Assembly: GCA_030035585.1 (NCBI GenBank)
Contig: JASCZL010000018.1
Location: forward strand, 310,001-374,000
Reading direction: 5' to 3'
Source: Dugong dugon
Taxonomy: Eukaryota; Chordata; Mammalia; Sirenia; Dugongidae
DNA length: 64,000 nucleotides
Shown: positions 22,204-33,765 of the stretch, in pieces
Layout of the letters: each line of letters starts with the position of its first letter
How positions within the stretch are numbered: the stretch's first letter is position 1
Notes under the pieces: generated by a model
Database searches by the model: none
Told to the model about the DNA's origin: nothing
Seen by the model: the letters and a program-made list of their open reading frames with translations, nothing else
Made by a program: the position numbers and the translations under genes

Positions 22204-22340
22204 CAGCAGTGACTCACACCCTCCTGGAGAAGGACGGGGCTGTGACTCACAGTGGTAGCAGAGGGTCCTGCAGGACCTGAGTGCCCCAAATGCCGCTGAG
22301 GCAGCAGCCGGCTCCCTTGGAGCCAGGAGGGTGACGACAG
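22204..22340 (+). other. ARC: ARC 3' UTR exon 2
   Basis: A noncoding exon of about 137 bases between the TAG acceptor and the donor GACAG|GTAACG. Exon-junction complexes left here, downstream of the stop, are known to make ARC mRNA a natural target of translation-dependent decay. Confidence 0.7.
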
Positions 22341-22678
22341 GTAACGGACTCCCTCTGCTCCGAGACTCCATCCCTCCCTCATCTGTCCTGACCAGGGGCC
22401 CTGCGATGGAGCCTGTGAACCCCTCCCCAGGAACACACCCCCACCTCCCGCCCAGGTCCCAGGACACTCCCTGGGTCCCGAGAAATCCTAGAGGGGAAAC
22501 TACAGATCGTGGGGGGCTTCAGCCCCAGAGGAGCACCCCGTCCCCAGGCCCTCCCAGTGGGGTCCCCATCTTGGCCTTGGCATTGTCCTACCACTGTCCC
22601 AGATTCTTCCTGCAGAAGCCCCTCCCAGCCTTCAGCCCTGGGCCGTCCCTTACCTTCCTCTTTCTTTCCCCCCCTCAG
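22341..22678 (+). other. ARC: ARC 3' UTR intron 2
   Basis: Starts GTAACG and ends with a strong polypyrimidine tract CTTTCTTTCCCCCCCTCAG. Confidence 0.7.
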
Positions 22679-23495
22679 GTCTCAAGGCTCCGACAAAAGC
22701 TTGGCTTGCTGTGCCTGCACAGCCCCCTGCCCACCTTCCCGAAAGCTGCCTTCACAGGAGAAGTCCAGGACAGACAGCCAGACACCCAGGAAGGGCCGCC
22801 TCGCTCCTAGCTCAACCTGAAAGCCGGTGGTGAAGACGGCCCAGCTAGAGGGCCAGGGCCTGCTCGGTGCCCGCCCCGATGGCCGCCGCCCGGCTGTCCC
22901 AGAGCGCCACAGCTTGAGCCGGGGGTCCGTTACCCGGGCCTGTCCCGGAGCCCCTGCTCGCTGCACTCCGTCCTCTCCCGCCGAGCCCCGAGATTGGGGC
23001 CCCTGCCCCGGCCCGGCGGCCCCAAGCTCAGCCCCAGAGATTCCGGAAGCCTTGCTCCTGGGGCTGATGGAGGCGCTCTGCTCTGCTGCTGCCCAGGCCT
23101 GGACCCCTGCCCTCCTGCGGCACCACCCCCCAGTGCTGGTGGGCCACTCATGTCTGCAGCCCGGGCAGGCACTGGTTGGGGGCCCTCTTCTGCCTCTCCA
23201 CTGGGGGTTTCCCGATTCTGGGGACCGATGTCTGCTGACGACTCTGACAGACCACCCTGTGCCCCTGCCAGCCACCCACAGATTTTATTTTTGCACATAA
23301 GCCCTAGCCCCTACCTGCAGGCTGGCAAGGCTGCAGGGAGGCCGTGGGGCCCTGGAGACCCCGGGGACCCCAAGAGAGTGTGGCCAACCCCCCACAGACC
23401 AGGCCTCCAATGTCAGGCCTGCCTGTGGGCACCCCGTCTCACCTGAAGACAGACAGTTTTGTAAGCGTTTTTTAATAAAACACTGAAACTTCCTT
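22679..23495 (+). other. ARC: ARC 3' UTR exon 3
   Basis: Long terminal noncoding exon, from the acceptor at 22678 to about 20 bases after the poly(A) signal. Frames within it are not coding. Confidence 0.7.
23474..23479 (+). terminator. ARC poly(A) signal AATAAA
   Basis: A canonical AATAAA in a T-rich patch, followed by a GT-rich downstream element (GCGTGAGTGTG) at about 23499. Cleavage is expected near 23490-23498. Confidence 0.85.
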
Positions 23496-23499
23496 GGCG

Positions 23500-24285
23500 T
23501 GAGTGTGCGGCTCTTTCTCCAGCTTGGGCTCGGGTGGAACGGGGCTGCGGCGGGGGCTGCGTTCTCTCATGGCAGTGCCCCCGGCCTAAAGAGTGGTCCT
23601 GGCACCCCCTTGGTGCAGTGAGGGGTCTCTGAGCACAGGGTGGGGCAGTACCTCCAGGACAAGGCTGTCTGGGAGCGGACATCCCCTGTCCTCCACAGGG
23701 CAGCCCCAGTCTGTGTCCTGCACTCGGAAGAGCTCCACCCCCACCACAGCCACCGCCAAGGTTGGGGTGGCCCCAGCAATCCCCTAGGCCCTGCTCAGCA
23801 CCCCGCCCTGCTCTGGGGCAGCCAGCAGGCCAATGTGGCTTCAGGGAAGCCCTTCTTCATGTGGAGCCCAAGTCTGACCCCATTCCTGAAAATCCTCCAG
23901 CTGGAGGGTGTAGGGAGGTGTGGGGTGTACAGGGTGGGGGTCCCACGCCGAGAAGGCTGTGGGTCCAGGGGACTTAGGCCCTGGAGCCCAGAGACCTGGA
24001 CTCAGTACCCAGGCCGGGGCAAAGCAGGAGCCCCACGGAGGGACCCCAGCAGGAGAGTCCTGGCCGCGGCGTCATGAACTTGGTGTCTCAGCCTTAGTTT
24101 TCTCAGCTGCAAAATGGAGCCGACTGTCCCTGATATTATCCCCGCGTGGGTTCAAGAACTCAGAAATAGGGGGGATTGGCTGGCCCTGTGGGAGGTGGGC
24201 CTTACTGCCCCCCCTCCCCATGGAGGACACAAGGTTCTGGAAGGGGGGAGGGATGGCCTGGAAGTGTCGCGGACGGCCCACGTTG
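23500..24285. other. Intergenic with MIR fragment
   Basis: GC-rich unique sequence. At about 24080-24170 is a MIR core (GCCTTAGTTTTCTCAGCTGC then AAAATGGAGC, plus orientation). No gene recognised. Confidence 0.5.
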
Positions 24286-24665
24286 GTCAGCATCCATGAG
24301 AAGCAGAGCCAGGAGGAGACATATAGGAGGAGATTTACTGCAAGGATTTGGCTTCTGCACACGTGGGGGCTGCTGGGCAAGTCTGAAATCCTTCCAGCGG
24401 GCTGGCGGGAAGGGTGGGCTGGAACTCACGGGATCCACGGGAAGAATTACTTCAGAAAAACCTCAGCTCTGCTCTGAAGGCCTTTCAACCGATTAGATCA
24501 GGCCCACTCAGATCAGCTAGGCTAATGTCCCATACCTTAAGTCAGCTGTCTATGGGCTTAATCACAACTACAACAGGTCTTCCCAGCAACACGAGGTTAG
24601 AAACCGGATCAGTACATGGGGCTGTGGCCTAGTGGAGCTGACGCATCAAACTGACCATCACAACT
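24286..24665 (-). mobile_element. ERVL (MLT2-like) solo LTR, fossil
   Basis: Reversed MLT2-type landmarks: GGAGATTTACTGCAAGGATT, AAGGCCTTTCAACCGATTAG, GATCAGGCCCACTCAGATCA and a CATCAAACTGACCATCACAA end. A degraded single LTR of an ancient placental family. Confidence 0.7.
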
Positions 24666-24889
24666 GTTAGGATCGGCTGCAGGTCATCCTCGCGTACTGT
24701 GCACAGGCTTTGGAAAGGGTGTCTCTGCCCAGCGGGGCCCCGGGCCCTAGGGCAGCCAGGGTGGCGCTGTGCCCGCTGGGAGTCCCACACACAGCCACGG
24801 CCTTGTTGTTCCCGCGGAGTAGGACAAGCCCGAGGGACCAGAGAGGGTCTGGGAGGGCAGGGACTGAACCAGTGCAGACAACAGCCCAG

Positions 24890-25190
24890 GAAGCGCCATC
24901 AGCCCTCAACAAAGCGGCACACACGGTAATCAAAGGGCCGCCCCCCTCCTGTTTCTTCCCTTTGTTCCTTTTCCATAACGATACTGCCAGCAGGCGCGGG
25001 GAAAGGAAACTGACAGAACAGGAGGCTGGGACGAGGCAGGGCGATGCCAAGAGGCAGCCATTTCGCCTGGAGAAGCGCTGCTCCCCACACAAAAGGGGCA
25101 CGGGAGGTGGGTTCCCTTTAATGAAAAGTTACTCCGTGTAATTTGTTGATGGTGAACCAGGCTGTCCAGATATTTCAAGCAATTCCAGAC
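24890..25190. promoter_or_regulatory. Possible conserved noncoding element downstream of ARC
   Basis: Non-repetitive, mixed-composition block with several developmental or activity-factor-like cores (GTAATCAAAG, CCTTTGTTCC, CCCTTTAATGAAAAG). Conservation cannot be judged from one sequence. Confidence 0.2.
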
Positions 25191-25194
25191 ACAG

Positions 25195-25770
25195 CTCTGT
25201 GTCTTTGTGGCCCAGGGGAAGAGGCAGGAGCGCTGGGCGGGGTGGGTTGGCATGGTGCACGTGGCCCAGACCCTCCGGGGGGATACTTCCAATCTCCCCA
25301 AGATAAGAGGCCCCCTGCTCTGGGCCTCTCTCCACACTCCCACCCACCAGATCTCACAGACCACCTGGCACTCCTCACTACAAGGTGGGGAAACTGAGGC
25401 ATGGGGAGGGGCGTCCAGGGGAGTGTACTGTGTCAGGAGGTCTGGGGGAGGTGGGTGGCCCCAGGGGTGGTCCTACCAATGCAGTGTGGTGGGAGGCCCT
25501 GGTCCGGCAGGCAGGACTCTACTGTCACCTGCTAACTACACAGCCCGGTAAAGCACCACATCTCTGAGCCTCGGTCACCTTCTGTATAAAATCCAGTCCA
25601 CTCGCGGAGCTGGTGTGAGGGCTAGCGGGCAAAGGGCTGCTCCAGAAAGGGCGCTCAGCGGGCTTCTAGTGCTACCTCCCAAGGTTCCAGTCTCACTTGT
25701 CCCATCGGTGCTGTGGTTGGGTATGAGCATCACCTCTGCTGGTTAAGAACCACCAGGCCTGGGCTTGGGA
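25195..25770. other. Intergenic with MIR fragments
   Basis: MIR-like pieces at about 25380-25400 (GGGGAAACTGAGGCATGGGG) and 25560-25630 (CTGAGCCTCGGTCACCTTCT then GTATAAAATC). A MER5-like piece is possible near 25725-25765. No gene seen. Confidence 0.5.
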
Positions 25771-26174
25771 ATGTGCGTTAGTCAGTATAAGGCTGAGCTG
25801 CTATAACAAAGAGGCCCAGCAAATAGAACAGCTCCTCCTCCCTTCCCATGAGCATGGGGGCAGGTGCCTTGGCCCCACCTCTTCATCCATCTCTCAAGGT
25901 GCTCTGCAGGGCCCCCACCTCCCTTTCTGTCTGCGAGGCAGGAGCTGGGGCTCTGCAGAGGGGAAGCAGGAGGGGCATGCTGGAGAGTGGAGCCCTACCT
26001 GTGAGAGGGGCCCACCTCCACCATCTACCCTTCCTTGCAGGGTCTGAAGTCATGTGACCACACTTGCCTGCAGAGGGGCTGGGGTGCCCACAGGAAGAAA
26101 GGAGACAGCCTGTGGGTAGAAGGCCACCCTGAAAATTGTTGGGGTGGCATGACTGTTCCCTAGTTGGTAAGGAG
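25771..26174. repeat. Unclassified degenerate interspersed repeat
   Basis: GTTAGTCAGTATAAGGCTGA then GCTGCTATAACAAAGAGGCC resembles the start of an ancient interspersed element in reverse. It runs up to the RTE fragment. Family not assigned. Confidence 0.35.
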
Positions 26175-26952
26175 CGTCTCAACAGCACACAACAAGAAGG
26201 ATCTCTTAACCCCACACTTTTCCTGATTTTAAACCACATAGTATCCCCTTGTTCTGTTTGAATGACTGCCTCTAGGACTATGCACAGGTTCCCCATGAGA
26301 ACAATTAAGTGTTCTGGAATTCCCATTCTTTGAAATATCATCCATAATTTGTAATGATCCGCACAGTCGAATGCCTTTGTATAGTCAATGAAACACAGGT
26401 AAACATCTTTCTTGTATTCTCTGCTTTCAGCCAAGATCCATCTGACATCAGCAGTGATATCTCTTATTCCACGTCCTCTTCTGAATCCACCTTGAGGTTC
26501 TGGCAGCTCCCTGTCGATGTACTGCTGCAACTGCTTTTGAATGATCTTCAGTGAAATTTTTACTTGCCTGTGATATTAATGAGATTGTTCTATAATTTCC
26601 AGATTCTATTGGTTCACCTTTCTTTGCAATGGGCACAAATATGCGTTTCTTCCAGTAGGTTGGCCAGGTAGCTGTCTTCCAAATTTCTTGACATAGATGA
26701 GTGAGCACTTCCTGCGTTGCATTCATTTGTTGAAACATCTCAGTTGATATCCCGTCAATTGCTGGAGCCTTGTTTTTCACCAATGCCTTCAGTGCAGCTT
26801 GGACTTCTTCCTTCTGTACCATTAGCTCTTGATCATATGCTACCTCCTGAAATGGTTGAACTTTGACCAATTTTATTTGGTATAGTGACTCTGTGTATTC
26901 CTTCCATCTTCTTTTAATGCTTCCTGTGTCATTCAATATTTTGCCCACATTG
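26175..26952 (-). mobile_element. RTE/BovB-type LINE fragment, fingers and palm of reverse transcriptase
   Basis: Reading on the minus strand from 26952, the frame starts KILNDTGSIKRRWKEYTESL, continues through the RT finger region (NKAPAIDGISTEMFQQ) and reaches motif A as FIDYTKAFD near 26385. It is spread over at least two frames, so it is broken. It has neither a 3' tail nor a 5' end of its own and abuts the tail of the next RTE copy at 26953. It is exactly the stretch missing from that copy. Confidence 0.88.
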
Positions 26953-29900
26953 TTGTTGTTAGGTGCTGTCAAGTCGGTTCCGACTCATAGTGACCCTATG
27001 AACAACAGAACAAAACACTGCCCAGTCCTGTGCCTTCCTCACAATCATTGTTAAACTTCAGCCCATTGTTGCAGCCACTATGTCAGTCCATCTTGTTGAG
27101 GGTCTTTCTCTTTTTCACTGACCCTCTACTTTACCAAGCATGATGTCCTTCTCCAGGGACCATTATCTCCTAATAACATGTCCCAAGTATGTGAGACATA
27201 GCCTCGCCATCCTTGCTTCTAAGGAGCATTCTGGTTGTACTTCTTCCAAGACAGATTTGTTCGTTCTTTTGGCAGTCCATGGTATATTCAATATTCTTCG
27301 CTAACACCACAGTTTAAAGGTGTCAGTTCTTCTTTGGTCTTCCTTGTTCATCATCCAGCTTTCACATTCATATGAGGCGATTGAAAATACCATGACTTGG
27401 GCCAGGCGCACTTTAGTCTTCAAGGTGACATCTTTTGCAGCAAATTTGCCCAATGCAATGCGTCTTTTGATTTCTTGACTGCTGCTTCCATGGGTGTTGA
27501 TTGTGGATCTAAGAAAAGTGGTATCCTTGACAACTTCAATCTTTTCTCCATTTATCATGATGTTTCTTATTGGTCCAGTTGTGAGGATTTTCCTTTTCTT
27601 TGTGTTGAGGTGTGTCATGGATTGAATTGGTCCCCCAGAAATATCTGTCATCTTGGCTGGGTCATGATTCCCAGTATTGTATGATTGTGTACCATTTTGT
27701 AAATCTGCTGTGATTTCATTATGTGTTGTAAACTCTATCACTATGATGAGGTTATACTGATGAGGTCTACAAGATTGGATAGTGTCTTAAGCCAATCTCT
27801 TTTGAGATATAAAAGAGCAGAGACACATGGGAACCTCATACCACCAAGAAAGCAGTGCTGGGAGCAAAGCACGTCCTTTGGACCTGAGGTTCCTGCGCAG
27901 AGAAGCTCCCAGACCAAGGGAAGAGTGATGACTCATACCCCCACATGCACAGCTCCCTTGGAGCTGATGCCCTGAATTTGGACTTGTAGCCTGCTGGACT
28001 GTGAGAGGATAAATTTCTCTTTGTTAAAGCCATCCACTTGTGGTATTTCTGTTATAGCAGCACTAGATGACTAAGACAAGGTGTAATCCATACTGAAGGC
28101 TGTGATCTTTGATCTTCATCAGTAAGTGCTTCAGGTTCTCCTCTTTTTCAGCAAGCAAGGCTGTGTCATCTGCATATCACAGGTTGTTAATGAGTCTTCC
28201 TCCAATCCTGATGACCCGTTCTTCTTCGTATAGTCCAGCTTCTCCGATTATTTGTTTAGCATACAGATTGAATAGGTATGGTGAAAGAATACAACTCTGA
28301 CTCACACCTTTCCTGACTTTAAACCACACAGTATCCCCTTACTCTGTTGGAACGACTGCCTCATTATCTATGTACAGTTTCCTTATGAGCACAATTAACC
28401 GTTCTGGAATTCCCATTCTTCCCAATGTAATCCATAATTTGTTATGATCCATAATTTGTTATGCCCATAGAATCCTTTGAAACTGCAACTTGGGGCTTGA
28501 ATTTTTTCTTCAGTTCTTTCAGCTTGAGAAATGCCAAGTGTGTTCTTCCCTTTTGGTTTTCTAACTCCAGGTCTTTGCACATGTCATTATAATACTTTAC
28601 TTTGTCTTCTTGAGCTGCCTTTTCAAATCTTCTATTCATCTCTTTTCCTTCATCATTTCTTCCATTTGCCTTAGCTGCTCTGCGTTCAAGAGTAAGTTTC
28701 AGAGTCTCTTCTGACATCCAGTTTGGTCTGTTCTTTCTTTCCTGTCTTTTTAATGACCTTTTGCTTTCTTCACATATGATGTTCTTGATGCCATCCTGTA
28801 ACTCATGTGGTCTTTGGTCATTAGTGTTCAATGCATCAAATCTATTCTTGAGATGGTCTCTAAATTCAAGTGGGATATACTCAGGTTGTACTTTGGCTCT
28901 TGTAAACTTGTTTTAATTTTCTTCAGCTTCAACTTGAACTTTCATATGAGCAATTGATTGTCTGTTCCACAGTTGGCTCCTGGCCTTGTTCAGACTGATG
29001 ATGTTGAGCTTCTCTATCTTCTCTTTCCACAGATGTAGTTGATTTGATTCCTGTGTGTTCCATTTGGCAAGGTCCACGTGTATAGTCACTGTTCCTTTTG
29101 TTGAAAAAAGGAATTTCCAATGAATAGTCATTGGTCTTCCAAAATTCTATTATTCGATCTCCGGCATCATTCCTATCATCAAGGCCATGGTTTCCAACTA
29201 CCGTTCTTTCTTCGTTTCCAATTTTCCCATTCTAATCACCAGTAATTATCAACGCATCTTGATTTACATGTCTGATCAATTTTAGACTGCAGAAGTTGGT
29301 AAAAATCATCAATTTCTTCATCTTTGGCACCAGTGATTGGTGAGTAAATCTGAATAATTGTTGTATTACCTGGTCTTCCTTGTAGGCATATGGATATTAT
29401 TCTATTACTAACAGCATTGCACTTCAGGATAGGTCTTGAAATGTTCTTTTTGACAATGAATGGGACACCATTCCTCTTCAATTTGTCATTCCCTGCATAG
29501 TAAACCATATGATTGTCCAATTCAAAATGGCAAATACCAGTCCATTTCAGCTCACTAATGCCTAGGACATATATCTTCAAGTGTTCTATTTCATTCTGAA
29601 GACCTACAATTTTCCTAGATTCATACTTTGTAGAGTCCATGTTCTGAACATTAATGGACGTTTGCAACTGTTTCTTCTCATTTCTAGTGGTGCCACATTA
29701 GCAATTGAGGGTCATGAAAGCTTGACTCCATCCACATCATTAAGGTCAACTCTACTTTGAGGAGGCAGCTCTTCCCCAGTTGTAATTTGAGTGCCTTCCA
29801 ACCTGAGGGGCTCATCTTCTGGCACTGTATCCGACAGTGTTCTGCTGCTATCCATAAGGTTTTCACTGACCAATTTTTAACGAAGTGGCTCGTCAGGTCC

Positions 29901-30050
29901 TTCTTCCTAGTATGTCGTAGTCTAGAAGCTCTGCTGAAACCTGTCCATCTTGGTTGACCCTGCAGGTATTTAACATATTGGTGGCATATGGCATCGCAGC
30001 AACACATAGCCACCACTGCATTGCAAACAGACTGAGGCACGGTGGATATT
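26953..30050 (-). mobile_element. RTE/BovB-type LINE, long but rearranged copy
   Basis: From right to left on the minus strand: a 5' region (about 30050-29690); an apurinic endonuclease-like domain (29667-29236, with ISELKW holding the conserved glutamate); the linker (28831-28442, including RPNWMSEETLKLTLERR and KGRTHLAFLKLKELKKK); the back of the RT palm with the YADD box near 28165-28180; and the C-terminal part (27610-27301, ILTTGPIRNIMINGEKIEV). It ends in the (GTT)n-GGTGCTGTCAAGTC tail at 26953. About 600 bases of RT front half are missing at about 28456-28470. An LTR sits at 27613-28078. Several stops and frame changes make it inactive. Confidence 0.9.
27613..28078 (+). mobile_element. 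Solo LTR, ERVL/MaLR-like, inserted in the RTE; fossil
   Basis: Starts TGTCATGGATTGAATTGG and ends GATGACTAAGACA. It is flanked by a perfect 5-bp target duplication AGGTG (27608-27612 and 28079-28083), as expected for ERVL-class integration. No internal region is present. It belongs to the same family as the LTRs at 39866, 57942 and 59911 and is younger than the LINE it interrupts. Confidence 0.9.
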
Positions 30051-30242
30051 ACGTATAAATATAATATATATAGATATATAATACATATAATATAATATAT
30101 ATAATATAATATATAATATATACAATATAATAATATATGATATAATATATATAATATGATATAATATATATAATATGATATAATATATATTATATATAAT
30201 ATAATATATAATATATATATATAATATATAATATATATATGG
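30051..30242. repeat. Long TA-rich microsatellite
   Basis: About 190 bases of (TA)n with interspersed ATAATATA units between two RTE pieces. The Ile/Tyr-rich minus-strand frame across it is an artefact. Likely a fragile, length-variable tract. Confidence 0.95.
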
Positions 30243-30556
30243 ATATACATATGTTGTTGTTGTTAGGTGCCATTGAGTTGGTTCTGACTCATAGCGACCC
30301 TGTGTACAATAGAAGGAAACACTGCCTTGTCCTGCACCACCTTCACAATCTTTGTTATGCTTGAGCACCTTGTTGCAGCCACTGTGTCAATCCATCTCAC
30401 TGAGGGTCTTCCTCTTTTTGGCTGACCCTCTACCTTAACAAGCATGATGCCTTTCTCCAGGGACTGATCCCTGCTGACAATATGCCGAAAGTATGTGAGG
30501 CATAGTCTCACCATCCTCACTTCCAAGGAGCATTTTGGCTGTACGTCTTCAAAGGG

Positions 30557-30881
30557 TAGCTCAAGAAGACAAAGTAAAGTATTATAATGACATATGCAAA
30601 GGCCTGGAGATGGAAAACCTAAAGGGAAGAACATGCTTGGCATTTCTCAAGCTGAAAGAACTGAAGAAAAAATTCAAGCCTTGAGTTGCAATAGTGACAG
30701 ATTCTCTGGGGAAAACATTTTAAACCACACAGGAAGCATCAAAAGAAGATGGAAGGAGCACACAGAGTCACTGCACCAGAAAGAGTTGGTTGACGTTCAA
30801 CCATTTCAGAGGTAGCATGTGATCAGGAACAGATGGCACTTGTCTTAGGCTGGGTTCTCTAGAGAAGTAAAACCAGTAAAG

Positions 30882-30933
<52 letters not shown>

Positions 30934-32821
30934 TTTATATCAAAGAAACAGCTCACGTGATTGTAGAGGCTGGAACGTCCCAAGTCTGTGGATCAGGATA
31001 GAGGCTTCTCCTGATTCAAGTAGCCGCTGGAGCTGGTGCACCCAAGATTGGCAGGTCGGAGAGCAAGGCTCTTGCTCACAGACTGTGAAGAGTGGTGAAT
31101 CGCAATACGGCAGGTAAGCTGCTAGCTCAAGTCCCAGGAACCAGAGGTCAGAAGAACAAGAGGCAGTTAGTTGCGGGATCCAGAGAGGGCAAAAACAAGA
31201 ATGTCCACTTACATTCGGATGCAGGCTACACACCCAAGGAAACTCCCTTTCAACTGACTGGCTACTCACAGCAAATCCCGTCATGGGGGTGATCACATAT
31301 AAACACTAAGAATCATGGCCCAGCCAAGCTGACACACAGTCTTAACCATCACAGCACTGAAGACAATGGTGAAAAACAAGGCTCCAGGAATTGATGGAAT
31401 AACAATTGAGCTGTTTCAACAAACAGATGCAGCGCTGGAGGTGCAAACTTATTTATGCCAAGACATTTGGAAGACAGCTACCTGGCTAGCTGACTGGAAG
31501 AAATCCATATTTGTGGCTATTCCAAAGAAAGGTGATCCAACTGAATGTGGAAATTATTGAACAATATCATTAATATCACACACAAGTAAAATTTTGCTGA
31601 AGATCATTCAAAAGTGGCTGCAGCAGTATATTGACAGGGAACTGCCAGAAATTCAAGCTGGATTCAGAAGAGGACATGGAACCAGGAGTATCATTGCTGA
31701 TGTCAGATGGATTCTGGCTGAAAGCAGAGAATACCAGAAAGATGTTTACCTGTGTTTTATTGACTATGCCAAGGCATTCCACTGCATGGATCATAACAAA
31801 TTAGGGATAACATTGCGAAGAATGGGAATTCCAAGACACTTAATTGTGCTTATGAAGAACCTGTACATAGATCAAGAGGCAGCCATTCGAACAAAACAAG
31901 GGAATACTGAGTGATTTAAAGTCAGGAAAGGTGTACGTCAGAGCTGTATCCTTTCACCATACATATTCAATCTGTACGCTGAGCAGATAATCTGAGAAGC
32001 TGCACTATATGAAGAAGAATGGGGCATCAGGATTGGAGGAAGACTCATTAACAAACGACTTTATGCTTTGCTGAAAGGGAAGAGGACTTGAAGCACTTAC
32101 TGGTAAAGGTCAAAGACCACAGCCTTCAGTATGGATTACACCACAACACAAAGAAAATGAAAATCCTCACAACTGGACCAATAAGCAACGTCATGATAAA
32201 TGGAGAAACGATTGAAATTACCAAGGATTTCATTTTACTTGGATCCACAATCAACACCCATGGAAGCAGCAGTCAAGAAATCAAAAGACGTATTTTTGGG
32301 CAAATGGGCTGCTAAAGACCTCTTCAAAGTGTTGAAAAGCAAGGATGTCACCAACAAGACTTGGGTGCGCCTGACCCAAGCCATGGTATTTTCAATCACC
32401 TCATATGCATGCAAAAGCTGGACGATGAGTAAGCAAGACTGAAGAAGAATGGATGCCTTTGAATTGTGTTGTTGGCAAAGAATGTTGAATATCCCATGGA
32501 CTGCCAAAAGAAGGAACAAATCTGTCTTGGAAGAAGTACAGCCAGAATGCTCCTTAGAAGCAAGGATGGTGACACTTCGTATCACATACTTTAAACATGT
32601 CATCAGGAGGGACCAGTCCCTGGAGAAGGACATCATGCTTGGTAAAGTAGAGGGTCAGCGAAAAAGAGGAAGACGATCAATGAGATGGATTGACACGGTG
32701 GCTGGAACAATGGGCTCAAGCATAACAACGATTGTGAGGATGGTGCAGGACCAGGTAGGGTTTCGTTCTGTTGTGCGTAGGGTCACTATGAGTCAGAACT
32801 GACTCGACGGCATCTAACTAC
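30557..32821 (+). mobile_element. RTE/BovB-type LINE, plus strand, inserted in an older RTE
   Basis: 5'-truncated; begins in the linker (KVKYYNDICKGLEMEN-like reading), then RRWKEHTESLHQ. An LTR interrupts it at 30841-31353. The RT continues with NKAPGIDGITIELFQQ and motif A as FIDYAKAFH. The YADD region near 32045-32080 is lost through a deletion, and the C-terminal part includes FELCCWQRMLNIPWTAKRR. It ends with the shared tail GTCACTATGAGTCAGAACTG then ACTCGACGGCATCTAAC. Stops and frame changes are present, so it is dead. Confidence 0.9.
30841..31353 (-). mobile_element. Solo LTR, ERVL (MLT2-like), inside the plus-strand RTE; fossil
   Basis: Starts TGTCTTAGGCTGGGTTCTCT and ends TCTTAACCATCACA. 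A perfect 5-bp duplication GCACT flanks it (30836-30840 and 31354-31358). It holds a (CA)n(TA)n(GA)n tract at about 30882-30932. It is the innermost layer of a three-level nest. Confidence 0.9.
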
Positions 32822-33450
32822 TTCCAAGACAGATTTGTTCTTTTGGTAGTCCATGGTATAGTCAGTATTTTTCGCCAACACCATAATTCAGAGGCATCTA
32901 TTCTTCTTCAGTCTTCCTTATTCATTGTCCAGCTTTCCCATGCATATGAGGCGATTGAAAACACTATGGCTTGGGTCAGTGCACCCTCTAGGGTGACATC
33001 TTTGCTTTTCAACACTTTAAAGAGGTCTTTTGCAGCCCATTTGCCCAAAATAATGCATCTTTTGATTTCTTGATTGCTGCTACCATGGGTGTTGATTGTG
33101 GATCCAAGTAAAATGAAATCCTTGACAACTTCAATCTTTTCTCCATTTATCATGATGTTGATTATTGGTCCAGTTGTGAGGATTTTCGTTTTCTCTATGT
33201 TGAGATGTAATCCATACTGAAAGCTGTAGTCTTTGATCTTCATCAATAAGTGCTTCAAGTCCTCTTCACTTTCAGCAAGCAAGGTTGTGTCATCTGCATA
33301 CTGCAGGTTGTTAATGAGCCTTCCTCCAGTCCTGATGCCCCATTCTTCTTCATATAGTGCAGCTTCTCAGATTATTTGCTCAGCATACAGATTGAATAAG
33401 TATGGTGAAAGGATACAACCCTGATGCACACCTTTCCTGACTTTAAACCA

Positions 33451-33615
33451 TGAGAGAGAGTATATGTATGTATTGTATGTAGAGACAGTCAGCATATATA
33501 AATACAGTAAAATCTTTGTAAGGCAGAAACCTGTCAGAGAAGGAAAATTCAAATATTTTCCACAAATATATATAGAGAGAAAGAGAGAGACAGAGACAGA
33601 GAGAGACAGAAAGAG
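33451..33615. other. AT-rich spacer with GA microsatellite
   Basis: A (GA)n/(AGAGACAG)n tract at about 33570-33615 precedes the AfroSINE. Nothing else recognised. Confidence 0.6.
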
Positions 33616-33765
33616 AACCCTGGTGGAGCAGTAGTTAAGAGCTACAGCTGCTAACCAAAAGGTTGGCAGTTCGAATCCACCAGGCGCCCCTTGGAAACCG
33701 TATGGGGCAGTTCTACTCTGTCCTATGGGGTCGTTGAGTCGACTGGACAGCAACAGGTTTTTTGG
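33616..33765 (+). repeat. AfroSINE, plus orientation, nearly full length
   Basis: tRNA-like head with box A-like GGAGCAGTAGTTAAGAGCT and box B-like GGCAGTTCGAATCC, then CTTGGAAACCGTATGGGGCA and a shortened tail. About 10 bases are lost before GTTGAGTCGACTGG. Confidence 0.93.

Larger units (their letters stand above)
30251..33450 (-). mobile_element. RTE/BovB-type LINE (host copy), split by a plus-strand RTE
   Basis: The copy is in two parts: its 3' tail, 30251-30556 (GTTGTTGTTAGGTGCCATTG at the left edge), and the upstream body, 32822-33450. The pieces join in LINE order across the inserted element. The body encodes YADD (33289-33300 in reverse), then LLAESEEDLKHLLMKIKDYS and INGEKIEVVKDFILLGST. 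The copy is 5'-truncated at about 33450. Confidence 0.85.

Noticed and set aside
29684-30250. 188-aa minus-strand frame with Ile/Tyr-rich start
   Set aside because: The N-terminal half is the TA microsatellite and the rest is the RTE 5' region; not a host gene.
33616-33700. Possible tRNA gene
   Set aside because: The box A- and box B-like sequences belong to the AfroSINE head; the same head recurs in other copies and does not fold as a complete tRNA.
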